Positions 1-9,473 are shown, numbered from the stretch's first letter. The stretch is 64,000 bases of DNA from JAKLQR01 sp963753165 (GCA_963753165.1 CAVWBP010000011.1:21528-85527); one strand, 5' to 3'. Notes: a model not told the origin generated them from the letters alone. A program made the numbers and translations.

Positions 1-2
1 AG

Positions 3-317
3 CGGAAGCTGTATGCGAAAATACAGAACCAGGAACCTTCCCGGTTCCTGAAAGATATCCCGAAAGAATGCTGCCACCTGATAGAAAAAATAACGGGACA
101 GCGGGTAATCAAAGTTGAACCGCTGAAGAAGAAGAACGCTTCCCAGGAGACATTCACCCTTTATACCGCGGGATGCAGGGTAAAACATCCCTCCTGGGGC
201 ATCGGCGTGGTGCGTGACTGCTACGGCGACGGCGATGACATTAAGGTAATGGTGAATTTCCCGAACATCGGGGTGAAGAGGCTCGCGGTGAGGTTCGCTA
301 ACCTTGAGAAGATATAA
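3..317 (+). CDS. ATP-dependent DNA helicase UvrD/PcrA, C-terminal end (partial)
   Basis: Open from the left edge of the window; 104 residues remain before a TAA stop. The tail contains the basic linker and the short C-terminal domain typical of PcrA/UvrD, with a GCRVKHPSWGIGVV stretch followed by a V-N-F-P-N-I-G-V-K-R-L segment, as in the RNA-polymerase-interacting Tudor-like end of these helicases. The family unwinds DNA 3' to 5' in repair and replication restart. The helicase core lies outside the window, so the call rests on the tail alone. gatC starts 9 bases downstream on the same strand, which suggests cotranscription. Confidence 0.75.
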   Translation, partial: RKLYAKIQNQEPSRFLKDIPKECCHLIEKITGQRVIKVEPLKKKNASQETFTLYTAGCRVKHPSWGIGVVRDCYGDGDDIKVMVNFPNIGVKRLAVRFANLEKI

Positions 318-326
318 GGGATTCCT

Positions 327-614
327 GTGAAGATCTCGAGGGAAGAAATCGAACATATTGCGGTGCTCGCGCGGCTTTCTCTGTCTGAAGAGGAAAAAGA
401 AGTCTTCGGCCCACAGTTGAGCAGCATCCTCGACTATATAGAAAAGCTCAATGAACTGGACACCAAGGATACCGAACCCACGTCTCATGTGCTTTTGCTC
501 AACAATGTTGTGCGTGATGATATCCCGCGGGATTCACTGCCCCGCGAAGAAGCTCTCAAAAATGCTCCGGCTCATACCGACAAATTCTACAGGGTGCCCA
601 AAATCATCGAGTGA
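327..614 (+). CDS. gatC: Asp-tRNA(Asn)/Glu-tRNA(Gln) amidotransferase subunit C
   Basis: GatC, 95 residues, the usual length of this small subunit. With GatA and GatB it converts misacylated Glu-tRNA(Gln) and Asp-tRNA(Asn) to the cognate aminoacyl-tRNAs; GatC wraps around and stabilises GatA. The sequence shows the family hallmarks: I-S-R-E-E-I-E-H-I-A-x-L-A-R-L-S at the N-terminus, the middle LSSILDYIEKLNELDT helix, and R-D-D-I-P near residue 65. The start is GTG; no ATG lies near. gatA is not adjacent: a terminator follows directly, so the gene ends the helicase-gatC transcript. Confidence 0.92.
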   Translation: MKISREEIEHIAVLARLSLSEEEKEVFGPQLSSILDYIEKLNELDTKDTEPTSHVLLLNNVVRDDIPRDSLPREEALKNAPAHTDKFYRVPKIIE

Positions 615-692
615 TAGAGATCAAAGTCCGCTTCAGAATATAACTTCTCTTCTATCCACGGGAAGGATTTTTGAGCGCAAAACCTATTTTCT

Positions 693-724
693 AAAAAACC
701 GGGAAATGTATCCGGTTATTTTTT
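693..724. terminator. Bidirectional Rho-independent terminator
   Basis: A 6-bp stem (aaccgg/ccggtt) with a 9-base loop is preceded by a run of A and followed by a run of six T, so it can stop transcripts from both sides: gatC on the plus strand and the small Cys-rich gene on the minus strand. The stop codon of the latter overlaps the right arm. Confidence 0.75.
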
Positions 725-823
725 CTTATGCGATGCGCAGAATTTTGATTTCCCTGCTGCCTTGTTCTTGCACGCTTTTCCTGCCTTGGTTTTTGCTGCG
801 CATTTTGCTTTTCCTGTTGTCAT
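716..823 (-). CDS. Small basic Cys4/His-type protein (DUF5763-like), 35 aa
   Basis: A 35-residue reading frame beginning ATG, preceded by a strong AAGGAGG ribosome-binding site 4 bases upstream. The protein is Lys/Ala-rich with a K-C-A-A-K-T-K-A-G-K-A-C pattern and a final F-C-A-S-H. This resembles tiny zinc-binding proteins of the type 'C-x-A-x-T-K-x-G-x-x-C...Y-C-x-x-H' (DUF5763-like), often found as short basic, possibly nucleic-acid-binding proteins. The stop codon lies inside the right arm of the shared terminator. No function is known. The family assignment is by motif only; the gene itself is well supported by its ribosome-binding site and terminator. Confidence 0.65.
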   Translation of the reverse strand: MTTGKAKCAAKTKAGKACKNKAAGKSKFCASHKKK

Positions 824-978
824 GTTGCCTCCTTATAATATATTGATGCTTCCACTATAGCACAAATCATCGCGGAAACCTAATCCTGTTTGTTCGGAGA
901 AGAAAAAAATATTATCAGGGCAGACATTCGTAGCACTGTTCGAACTCATTCGGCTTTTCCCTTCTGATCATCCTCCTG

Positions 979-1908
979 CTACATATTCAGGGTAGCATCA
1001 ATTATTTCTTGCAGTTTTTGAGGAGATAGTCTGCTGCCTGTATCGCGTGGAGATCCCCCGACTGTATCGCTACCACCCCACCTATTACTATCACTCACAA
1101 TTTGGGATTCCTCTTCATTCAGTCTCGCGTATAACTTTTCGAGATTAAATGATGTCCATACAGACCTTCTCCCTAAAGTATACACATATGACCCATCTGA
1201 TTTTTCTGCCACTAAGGCAGCAAAGGCTGTGATCCCATCATTATACATAGCCATTCTTGAGGCTGGCCCCGTTTCCTTCGTGAAAGTCCAGCCGGCCCCG
1301 CCTCCGATTGATTCATAGTTGCCTTTAAGGGAAAGCTCTTTGCTTTCATCCAGAAAATAACGGTCAATTCTGGCTTCGACAGATTCAATGATCCCTCTCA
1401 TGTCCGCTTCTTCCATCTCCGCAACTCTGCCATCAAAACGTGCTTCATGGTAAGGTTGAAAAATCCAGGCCATTTTTCTTCTCATTGAAGTATCGCCAAA
1501 AGGGTACGCTCCTGCTGTGCTATCCAGTCTGTCTTCGCAGTATACGAGTCGATTAATCCGGGGATCCGAATATTTTCTCACGCGGTCATTATTCTTTAAT
1601 AACCACCAGGCAAGACAGGTATCCTCATCCGGGTCATTCACATAAATATGCGCTTCCGGAACCCCATCTTTTCTGAAGGTATCGAACAACCCCAGCTTGA
1701 TTTCCAGGTGAACTTGTTCGGAAGTAGAACGTGTTGCCAGTCTGTCAGCCTTGGAATGATGATCAAAATTAGCATAGGGTCCTTTAGGATCTCTCTTCGT
1801 GGTAGCATTCACAAATCCGTCCAAGGCAATAGAATATGGCGGTTTCTTTCTTTTAAAAACAGACCAACTGTAGACTTTTCGGGGCTCTATATTCAGATCA
1901 ATTTGCAT
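979..1908 (-). CDS. Hypothetical protein with a DHH-like N-terminal motif
   Basis: 309 residues, not recognised with confidence. Near residue 48 it has N-F-D-H-H-S and around residue 93 D-P-D-E-D-T-C-L-A-W-W-L. The combination of a DHH triad and an Asp-rich segment recalls metal-dependent phosphoesterases of the DHH or MYG1-like type, but the order is unusual and the usual N-terminal D-x-D segment is not clear. The C-terminal half has Gly-rich G-G-G-A-G-W-T and W-T-S-F-N-L-E-K-L segments. It stands alone, divergent from nothing obvious, with 150 bases of empty sequence downstream. The function is open; this could be a nucleotide or phosphoester hydrolase. Confidence 0.6.
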   Translation of the reverse strand: MQIDLNIEPRKVYSWSVFKRKKPPYSIALDGFVNATTKRDPKGPYANFDHHSKADRLATRSTSEQVHLEIKLGLFDTFRKDGVPEAHIYVNDPDEDTCLAWWLLKNNDRVRKYSDPRINRLVYCEDRLDSTAGAYPFGDTSMRRKMAWIFQPYHEARFDGRVAEMEEADMRGIIESVEARIDRYFLDESKELSLKGNYESIGGGAGWTFTKETGPASRMAMYNDGITAFAALVAEKSDGSYVYTLGRRSVWTSFNLEKLYARLNEEESQIVSDSNRWGGSDTVGGSPRDTGSRLSPQKLQEIIDATLNM

Positions 1909-2482
1909 AATAAATTACTAGAGCAACGAATTATCTTTTTTCTTCTTCACGCAGTTTATGAAGAAGTCGGGGACACTGAAGCTTTCATTCCCAAAATGCA
2001 TAAGAACATCTTCCCTTTCATTCCGGCATTTTATTGTTATTCAACGTTGCAATTATTTCGATGGAATCCGCTTTCAATCATTATATCAAAAGTTGACAGC
2101 TTGTCGATTCTTTGATAGGCTCTCAAATAATAATCACGTTTTATGAGAAGGGGGGGATGAGATTTTATTTCACCCATTTACAAAAGAAAAATTCTTTTGA
2201 TCCATCAGCTTTTAAGTTATATCCTTTTTTTCAGTTGAAAAACTGTCTCCATTCTTATCGGTAAAATAATTCTCCGTCAGACAAAAATAATTTTCAGTAG
2301 CGGCTTTGCATTTCGTAAACTGCTGAAAATAGTCTTTGAGAAATAAGTAGAATAATAATGAGCATAGTCCTTAAGCTATTGCAGAACCGTATATCTCGGT
2401 TTCTCTCGCTGCTGAAGCAGGTCTTTTATTGGATATTTGCAGTTCAGAGGATCTAAATTCTGAGTTGACAGGAGGGTATAAG
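1909..2482. other. Long gene-free stretch upstream of mgtE
   Basis: About 570 AT-rich bases with no convincing coding frame and no recognisable transposon end. I looked for an M-box or YkoK-type Mg riboswitch upstream of mgtE and saw no matching conserved blocks. The only clear element is the AGGAGG-like ribosome-binding site just before the mgtE start at 2483. Confidence 0.5.
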
Positions 2483-3793
2483 ATGGCGGAACACAGTCCT
2501 TTACTGCCTCTGGCACAGAAGTATTTCGAACAAGACATTGTCGGAGCCACGCATAGTCTTGAAATGATGGATGAAAATGATGCGATAGAGGTGCTTAAGG
2601 TGCTGCCCATACCCCTCATCGTACGTGCCATGAAGCATTTACAGGTAAGCTATGCTGCCAGTTTGCTTGCAAATGCTGATCCTGAGCTTTTCAAGTCAAT
2701 AGTATCCTCACTCGAACCGCAGTTTGCCACAACAATCTTTATGCATCTTCCCGAAGACACTCGCAGAAGCTTGATTCAACATGTCCCTGATAAGTTAAAG
2801 GAACAGTTCCGGGAGGTTCTTACCTATCCTGAAGACAGCATCGGTCGACTTATGTCCACTGACTTTCTCTCGTTCAATAAAGATATCCAGGTTGGCAAGG
2901 TGGTTGAGAAAATACGTGCATTAACTAAAAGAAGATACCCTTCGTCCTACGCGTATGTCATCGATGATGAAGAACATCTTGTGGGCGTAATAAATATGCG
3001 GGACTTAATGCTCGCAACACCAAAGGATTCCCTCGAGTCCGTTATGCGCAAAGATGTTTTCTCTCTTCATTGCTTTGTCGACAGAGAGGAAGCTGCAAAC
3101 GAACTTTCTAAAAGACGCTACTTTGCTGCCCCTGTGGTGGATAGCCAGAATCATATTTTAGGGATTATTAAAGCCGAGCAATTGCTTCAGGGAATACAGG
3201 AAGAAGTGACTGAAGATCTTCAAAGAATGTTTGGCGCAGGGGGTGACGAAAGAACTTTCTCTCCTGTAAGCTTCTCACTGAAACAACGCCTTCCATGGCT
3301 TCATGTAAACCTGGCTACTGCATTTCTTGCAGCGGCTGTGGTGGCAATGTTTGAGGATGTTATTGCAAAGATTACAATACTTGCGGTATTTCTTCCGGTA
3401 GTTGCGGGTCAGGGCGGGAACGCAGGAGCACAGTCTCTCGCTGTGGTAATGCGGGGTTTAGTCATGAGAGAAATACCGAGAGAGAAAGTGCGCCGGCTTC
3501 TTATAAAAGAGGGGGGCATTGGAGTAATCAATGGAATAGTCATTGGTGCTGTCACGGCACTTGTTGCATGGGTATGGCATGGAAACCCCTATCTCAGTCT
3601 TGTAATTGGTTTGGGCATGTTGGTAAATCTGATTGTAGCGGGAATATGCGGTTCCTCGATTCCTATTTTGATGAAAGCCGTAGGACTGGATCCGGCTCAA
3701 TGCTCAAGCATTATTTTGACGACCCTGACAGATGTAATGGGATTCTTTGCTTTTTTGGGATTTGCGGTATTATTTCAGAACTATCTTGTGTAA
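2483..3793 (+). CDS. mgtE: Magnesium transporter MgtE
   Basis: MgtE Mg2+ channel, 436 residues from the ATG at 2483. That ATG is preceded by an excellent AGGAGGG site, so I prefer it to an upstream in-frame ATG. Order of domains: cytoplasmic superhelical N domain (about 1-125, with repeated L-P-E-D/L-P-I-P units), a pair of CBS domains (about 130-250), then five membrane segments (about 285-436). The signature P-V-V-A-G-Q-G-G-N-A-G-A-Q lies in the first third of the membrane part, as in the family's pore region. In known MgtE proteins the N and CBS domains sense cytosolic Mg2+ and gate the pore. Isolated gene. Confidence 0.95.
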   Translation: MAEHSPLLPLAQKYFEQDIVGATHSLEMMDENDAIEVLKVLPIPLIVRAMKHLQVSYAASLLANADPELFKSIVSSLEPQFATTIFMHLPEDTRRSLIQHVPDKLKEQFREVLTYPEDSIGRLMSTDFLSFNKDIQVGKVVEKIRALTKRRYPSSYAYVIDDEEHLVGVINMRDLMLATPKDSLESVMRKDVFSLHCFVDREEAANELSKRRYFAAPVVDSQNHILGIIKAEQLLQGIQEEVTEDLQRMFGAGGDERTFSPVSFSLKQRLPWLHVNLATAFLAAAVVAMFEDVIAKITILAVFLPVVAGQGGNAGAQSLAVVMRGLVMREIPREKVRRLLIKEGGIGVINGIVIGAVTALVAWVWHGNPYLSLVIGLGMLVNLIVAGICGSSIPILMKAVGLDPAQCSSIILTTLTDVMGFFAFLGFAVLFQNYLV

Positions 3794-3846
3794 CGCTGGA
3801 TCCCTACGGGAAGTACCGCAATCTTGTATACTTATATAAATAAGCA

Positions 3847-3939
3847 ATGGATATCAACAAGTCAGTGCAGTTGGCATTTCAATACTATCAAGCAGGAGAC
3901 TTCCCGCAGGCAAAAAATCTGAGGGGAATAGTCTCTTAA
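3847..3939 (+). pseudogene. Truncated 5' remnant of a TPR protein
   Basis: A 30-residue frame, starting M-D-I-N-K-S-V-Q-L-A-F-Q-Y-Y-Q-A-G-D-F-P-Q-A and ending four residues after a stretch that looks like the first helix pair of a tetratricopeptide repeat. Such openings are common at the N-terminus of large TPR or glycosyltransferase proteins in anaerobic bacteria. Here it ends one base before the rsmA start, so it looks like a leftover after deletion. It could also act as a short leader peptide for rsmA, for which there is no direct evidence. Confidence 0.4.
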
Positions 3940-3940
3940 T

Positions 3941-4787
3941 ATGGCAAAAAAACGGTTAGGACAGCATTTTCTCTCTGATCCTTCCATTCTGAAAAGGATC
4001 GTGGAAGCAGCGAGGCTTGAACCCGAAGACCTCGTCGTGGAGATCGGTCCCGGACCGGGCAGACTTACCCGGATACTTGCCGGAACAGTGAGGAGGGTAA
4101 TTGCCATCGAACTCGATGATGCCTTATACAGGGCATTACGGGATGAGTATGCTCAGGAGGAAAATGTCGAAGTCGTCTATGGGGATGCGCTTGAATATCC
4201 GTACGAAGACCTCCCCGAATTCAAGGTCGTTGCGAATATCCCGTACTATATTACGACGCCGATCATCTTCAGGCTTCTTGAAAAGAATTCAGCATATCTG
4301 AATATGCCAAAAGGGGTTCAGGACATTCCTCTTTCAGGAAAAGAGGGAATTCCGGATTTTCGCACAAACAGACTCAAGTCCATGACCCTTACCGTCCAGA
4401 AAGAAGTTGCCGAGAGAATCGTCGCCAGGCCCGGCGGGAAAGATTACGGAGTGCTTTCGATCATGGTCCAATACCTGGGAGACCCCGAATTAAAATTTGT
4501 TATTCCCAGACAGGCATTCAGACCTGTTCCCAAAGTTGATTCTGCGGTCATATATATCAGAATACGTGAACATCCCGCGGTGAATGTCCGGGACGAAGGG
4601 CAGTTCTTCAGGATTGTCAGGACCGCTTTTTCACAGAGGAGAAAGATGCTCTCCAATTCACTGAAAAAGTTTCGGGGGAAATGTGAAGGAATGGCTCGAC
4701 AGAGCGGAAATCGAAGGGGTCAGGAGACCCGAGACCTTGAGTATCGGAGATTTTGCCCGGCTTGCGGATACTTTTGAAATATCATGA
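3941..4787 (+). CDS. rsmA: 16S rRNA dimethyladenosine transferase RsmA/KsgA (frameshift near the 3' end)
   Basis: RsmA dimethylates two adjacent adenines near the 3' end of 16S rRNA during 30S assembly. Visible motifs: K-R-L-G-Q-H-F-L at the N-terminus, the SAM-binding E-I-G-P-G-P-G-R-L (about 35-42), and catalytic N-I-P-Y-Y (99-103). An F-R-P-V-P-K-V-D-S motif lies further on. A one-base frameshift around 4672-4680 (TTT/GGGGG) diverts the last 35 codons. The other frame continues with V-K-E-W-L-D-R-A-E-I-E-G-V-R-R and ends at the TGA at 4785-4787, as expected for the family. The gene is essential-type, so a sequencing indel is the likeliest explanation. It converges with ftsH and the two stops interlock. 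Confidence 0.9.
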
Positions 4788-6669
4788 ATTTTTCGATTCC
4801 TGTATTATCTTCTCTATAGCAGTTTTTTCGAGGACTTCTTCTTTTATAAGGGCGTTTGCCAGGGCGTCGAGGACATTCCTTTCCCGTGAGAGTATCTCCT
4901 GTGCCTTTTTCTCTGCATCGATGAATGAGTTCCCTGATTTCCTGATCCATAAGCCAGGCCATTTCTTCACTGTACCGTTTCGGTTGCGCGAGTTCTCTGC
5001 CGAGAAAAGGATGCTCTTCGCCTCTCCCCAGATTGACCGGACCGACCTTGTCGCTCATTCCCCACTGGGCCACCATCTTCTCGGCCAGGGCGGTTGCTTC
5101 CTTGAGGTCGTTCTGTGCGCCGCTGCTCATATCATTGAACACGATCTGCTCGGCGACCCTTCCGGCAAGTCCGACACTCAGCCGGTTCATCAGGTACGTT
5201 TTCGGATAATAGTGTCTGTCTTCCTGCGGGAGAAGCTGTGTTACTCCCATGGCCATCCCCCTCGGTATGATGCTTACCTTATGAATCGGGTCCGTGCCCG
5301 GCAGGTTCCATGCAACCAGGGTATGGCCTGCCTCGTGATATGCAGTGATCTGTTTCTCGGCCTCGCTTATGGTCTCCTCCCTCACCGCACCCATGAGGGT
5401 CACATCGCGCGCCTCCTCAAAGTCGCTCATCTCTATCTTTTCCTTGCCCTTTCTCACGGCTATGAGCGCGGCTTCATTCGCAATATTTTCGAGATCAGCT
5501 CCGGTCATTCCGGGCGTGCCCCGTGCGATCTTTTCAAAATCCAGACCCTCTGCAACGATTTTCCCCCGGGTATGCACTTCGAGGATCGCCTTGCGTTCTT
5601 TCAACCCCGGCCTGTCGATAACGATATGCCTGTCAAACCGTCCCGGCCTGAGAAGCGCGGGGTCAAGCACATCCGGTCTGTTGGTCGCCGCAAGAACGAT
5701 CACTTCTTCATGGGACTCGAACCCGTCCATTTCACTCAGGAGCTGGTTGAGGGTCTGCTCGCGTTCATCATGACCGCCTCCAAAGCCTGCGCCGCGCGTT
5801 CTGCCCACTGCATCGATTTCGTCAATAAAGATAATGCTCGGCTGGGAATCCTTCGCTTTCTTGAACATATCCCGTACCCGTGAGGCGCCGACCCCGACGA
5901 ACATCTCGATGAATTCCGACGCGCTGATACTGTAAAAGGGCACGCCTGCCTCACCTGCCGTGGCCCGGGCGAGCAGGGTTTTCCCTGTCCCGGGAGGTCC
6001 GACCAGAAGCACCCCCCTGGGAATTTTCGCGCCGAGCTTTTTGAATCTGGAAGGGTCTTTCAGAAATTCGACCGTCTCCCTGAGACCATTTTTTACATTT
6101 TCCATTCCAGCCACATCTTTAAATGTGATGTTTATCTTTTTTGCATCAAAAAGTTTTGCCTTGCTAGCGCCAAACGTGAACAGACCACCCGCGCCTCCCT
6201 GCACCTGCTGCGCCCGTTTCATAATCAGAATCCATACTCCTATAATCAGCACCCACGGCAAAACTCCGATGAGGAGCTGCCAGAGGAATGATCCCTTTTC
6301 CGAAGGTTCGACGGAAATCGCCACGTTCTTTTCACGGAGTTGTGCGAGCAGGCCTTCCCCCTGAAAAGAGGGGAGGAACGTCTGGAATTTTTTAGCTGAG
6401 ACCGGTGCTTTTTCACCGGGAAGATGGAGAAAGATTTCCTTTGTAAATTCGCCGCTTACCTGCAGCTCTCTTATTAACACGGATTGTACGTTCCCGTCCT
6501 GGAGCTGCTGCAGGAATTGACTGTAGCTGATCGTGTGCAGGTCGGACCTGCCTGTTGCATAAAATTGGCCCCATAAATAGAAAAAGAGAAGGAGGACAAA
6601 AGCTGCGATGATCACCCTCCACTGGGGGTTTTTCATCTTGTCCGCTATGGTGGGTTTTTCCTCAGACAT
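4782..6669 (-). CDS. ftsH: ATP-dependent zinc metalloprotease FtsH (frameshift near the 3' end)
   Basis: FtsH, a membrane-anchored AAA+ protease that degrades misassembled membrane proteins and regulatory proteins. Two membrane helices flank a small periplasmic domain (about 17-35 and 131-150). Walker A is G-P-P-G-T-G-K-T (224-231), Walker B I-I-F-I-D-E-I-D (about 279-286), and the zinc site H-E-A-G-H (445-449). At the T run 4906-4910 one extra base shifts the frame after R-E-L-I-H-R-C-R-E-K. The alternative frame supplies A-Q-E-I-L-S-R-E-R-N and the normal C-terminal helix, ending at 4782. Otherwise full length, about 628 residues. Convergent with rsmA. Confidence 0.93.
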
Positions 6670-6805
6670 TCTTACATTGTAACGGAATCAGGGCAAAAAA
6701 CATAGCGGGAAGCCACGGAGGAATACAGGGAATATATGCAAAAAGTTGACTCTATTGCGGCAACCTGTTAAAGTTTTAGTAATACCCGTCACGAAAGGAG
6801 ACGCC

Positions 6806-7147
6806 ATGGACGATGACTATAAGAAGATAGCCGCAGCATTTTTAGTGGGCGGAGCCGTCGGAGCCTTGTTTGCACTTCTCTATGCCCCGAAGTCCGGAAG
6901 AGAGACGAGGAAGGATATTGCAAGGACAGCACGGAAGATAAAGAAGGAAACGGTCCATTTAGTCGAAGATACAATCGACAGCGTGAACGATTTCACTGTA
7001 GATGTGAAGGACAAGGTTTCGGAGCTTATAGACCAAGGCGTGGAGCTCTCCAGTGGCGCAAAGAAAGAGGTTATCAGAAACCTTGATCACGGTCAGAAAG
7101 TTATTGAAAAACAAAAGAAAAGAATCATTGAAGCCCTCGGGCTTTAA
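6806..7147 (+). CDS. YtxH domain-containing protein
   Basis: 113 residues from the ATG at 6806, placed 7 bases after an AAAGGAG ribosome-binding site. The N-terminus carries one Gly/Ala-rich membrane helix (residues 8-25) followed by L-Y-A-P-K-S-G-R-E-T-R-K-D-I, the signature of YtxH/general-stress membrane-anchored proteins. The rest is a long charged amphipathic helix, likely coiled coil, as in YtxH or apolipoprotein-like proteins. The precise role is unknown; relatives are stress-induced in Bacillus. Single gene with its own terminator directly downstream. Confidence 0.85.
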   Translation: MDDDYKKIAAAFLVGGAVGALFALLYAPKSGRETRKDIARTARKIKKETVHLVEDTIDSVNDFTVDVKDKVSELIDQGVELSSGAKKEVIRNLDHGQKVIEKQKKRIIEALGL

Positions 7148-7173
7148 GACCAGCCGGTAGTATTTTTTTCAGA

Positions 7174-7213
7174 GGCAGAGGGAAATACCCCAGTATTTCC
7201 CTCTGCCGTTTTT
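7174..7213 (+). terminator. Rho-independent terminator
   Basis: A perfect 14-bp stem (ggcagagggaaata with its complement) closes a 6-base loop and is followed by GTTTTTC. It sits 26 bases after the YtxH gene stop and separates it from the ETF-QO locus. Confidence 0.9.
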
Positions 7214-7264
7214 CTTGCTGCAAACCCTGCAGCCGCATCAAATAACAGGGAAGGGGAATAACCT

Positions 7265-8936
7265 ATGGAACGTGAAGTTATAGAATTCGATGTTGTCTTT
7301 GTCGGCGGCGGTCCTGCCAATTTAAGCAGTGCAATTCATCTGACGAACCTCGTCCGGAAACATAATGAAGAGATTGAGAACGGGAAACAGCAGGGAGAGA
7401 AAATCGATATCGAAGACAAAATTGCGGTGCTCGAAAAAGGCGCGTATTTCGGCGCGCATAACATTTCCGGAGCAGTGCTCATCCCTGATGTGCTTTCGGA
7501 ACTATTGCCTGACCATAAGCAGCTTGGCTGCCCCATTGATGCAGAGGTGGACAAGGAATCCATTTATTTTTTGACCACGAAGGGGAATATCAGAATTCCT
7601 TTTACTCCGTCAGTTCCTGAATAATCACGGCAATTATCTTCTTTCGCTCTCCAGATTTGTCGGCTGGCTTGCTCAAATTGCGGAAAAGAACAAAGTGATG
7701 ATGCTTGAGGGAACTGCCGCAGTCGAAATTCTCTATGAAGGCACAAAAGTGACCGGCGTCCGGACGGACGACAAACGTCTTCAGGAGAATGGCGAATATG
7801 AGACTCCCGGGTATATTCTGAACTCAAAGGTCGTTGTGCTGGGAGAGGGGAGCAACGGTACTTTGCGGAAAAGCATCGTTGAAAAACTGCATCTTGATCA
7901 GGGCAGGGCTCCTTCCCTCTATGAACTCGGCGTAAAAGAGATCTATGAACTGAAGAGCAATCCTCTCAAAAAGGGAGAATGTATCCATACGCTCGGATAT
8001 CCGTTCCGGAAAGGACTTTCCGGCGGCGGATTTGTCTATTGTATTTCCGAGACCCAGGTTGTCATCGGGCTTATCGCTCATCTCAGTTCCGAAGACCCGC
8101 AGTTCGATCCGCACAAGGAACTTCAAAAATACAAACAGCATCCCGCTGATTTTTAATATTATCAAGGACGGAAAGCCCACACATTACGGCGCCCGGACGC
8201 TTCCCTGCGGCGGGTATTTCTCCATCCCCAAACTTACCTCCGACGGCGTGATGATAACCGGCGACTCCGCGAACCTTGTCGATTCGCAAAAGCTGAAAGG
8301 GTCTCCATACCTCCATAAAATCGGGAATGCTTGCGGCTGAAGTTCTCTTTGAAGCGTTCAGGACGAATGATTTCTCGGCAAACCAGCTGGCAAAGTATGA
8401 AGAGAAATTGAAAAACAGCTGGATATACTCCGATCTCAGGAAGGGCCGCAATTTTACTCCTGCGGTTGCCATGGGAGTGCCCTTCCCGGGCGGGCTGCTT
8501 CTTGGATTCCAGATGCTTACCGGCGGGGCCACACCCTATCGGAGACCTGAAAACAAAACCCGATTACTCGACAACCGAGGATATGAAACATTTTTACGGC
8601 AGCAGCATCACCCGAACCGTTGCCGAGGGCGGATGACAGAATTATTGTGAGCAAATTAACGGATGTGTATTTCTCCGGCACCGCGCATGACGAAAAGCAG
8701 AAAAGCCATATCCGGTTGAAAGATGACGCGAAATGCAAAAAATGTATTGCAGAGTATAAGGCGCTTCCTGCACGGCGTTCTGCCCTGCGGGGGTCTATGA
8801 ACTGGAAGGTGACAAAATAAGAGTGAACTTCAGCAATTGCCTGCACTGCAAGACCTGTGACCTGAAATGTCCTTTTGAGAATATCGTCTGGAACCTGCCG
8901 GAAGGCGGAGGCGGGCCGAGGTATACCCTGCAGTAA
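7265..8936 (+). pseudogene. Electron-transfer flavoprotein:quinone oxidoreductase, multiply frameshifted
   Basis: ETF-QO passes electrons from reduced ETF to membrane quinone using FAD and one 4Fe-4S cluster. The FAD-binding V-V-F-V-G-G-G-P-A-N-L opens the protein. I-P-K-L-T-S-D-G-V-M-I-T-G-D-S-A lies in the middle, and the C-terminal ferredoxin-like part has C-K-K-C-I-A-E-Y and N-C-L-H-C-K-T-C-D-L-K-C-P. All parts of the gene are present in order over 1.67 kb. The frame breaks at about 7620, 8145, 8300-8330, 8540-8560, 8632 and 8765. Six breaks, not all in homopolymers, make true gene decay more plausible here than elsewhere, although indel errors are common in this window. Confidence 0.75.
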
Positions 8937-8971
8937 GAGTATAAAGGGGATGGTTCTGTTTATAGTGTGTG

Positions 8972-9211
8972 TCAGGCGCTTTTTTGATATCTTGAAGCAT
9001 ACCAGTCTATAACCTGACGAATCATTTTCTGATATGAGATATCATGCTCTTTTGCCTTTTTTTTGAAAAAGTCAACGCTCGATTTTTTCAAAGCGATAGT
9101 CACCTTGACATGTTCTTCCTTTAAAACCAGCTGATCCGGTGGCGGGAGAAAGTCCTCAACGACTCTTAGCTTGCCCATTGGTTCATCGGTATATTTTATT
9201 TTGCTCTTCAT
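8972..9211 (-). CDS. brnA: BrnA-like antitoxin
   Basis: 79 residues from the ATG at 9211, which follows GGAGGATTT. The C-terminal half (V-K-V-T-I-A-L-K-K-S-S-V-D-F-F-K-K-K-A) is a ribbon-helix-helix DNA-binding domain, as in BrnA/CopG antitoxins. The family neutralises BrnT and represses the shared operon as a dimer. The gene follows brnT with a 29-base overlap, the normal toxin-first order of this system. A longer frame exists upstream but lacks a good ribosome-binding site. Confidence 0.8.
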   Translation of the reverse strand: MKSKIKYTDEPMGKLRVVEDFLPPPDQLVLKEEHVKVTIALKKSSVDFFKKKAKEHDISYQKMIRQVIDWYASRYQKSA

Positions 9212-9473
9212 AAATCCTCCTCCCCTTTCTCCAGTATCCTGCTCCATAGATACGGATAACATTATTTCTATATGTGAATCTCACAGTCATTATGCCGTCA
9301 CCGACACGGCCAATACAGTAATATCTTTCCTCTTCTTTGCTGTGAGTAATATCTTCAGCGATGACACGGTGAGGATCAAGAAATGCCTGCTGAGCCTCTG
9401 AAAAAGAAATCTTATGTTTAGACTGATTTTCCCTATCTTTCTCCTCGTCCCATTCAAAATGGGTTTTATCCAT
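9183..9473 (-). CDS. brnT: BrnT family toxin
   Basis: 96 residues beginning F-E-W-D-E-E-K-D-R-E-N-Q-S-K-H, the recognisable BrnT opening. A-F-L-D-P-H-R in the middle and a terminal R-I-Y-G-A-G-Y-W-R-K-G-R-R follow. BrnT is a RelE-fold ribonuclease that arrests translation. The basic and aromatic residues expected for activity are present and the length is standard, so the toxin looks intact. Cotranscribed with brnA. Confidence 0.85.
   Translation of the reverse strand: MDKTHFEWDEEKDRENQSKHKISFSEAQQAFLDPHRVIAEDITHSKEEERYYCIGRVGDGIMTVRFTYRNNVIRIYGAGYWRKGRRIYEEQNKIYR

Noticed and set aside
2150..2482. Possible Mg riboswitch (M-box) before mgtE
   Set aside because: I looked for the conserved M-box blocks and the terminator hairpin and did not find them.
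4753..5883. A 376-codon open frame opposite ftsH
   Set aside because: It is the antisense shadow of a conserved high-GC gene and shows no family features.
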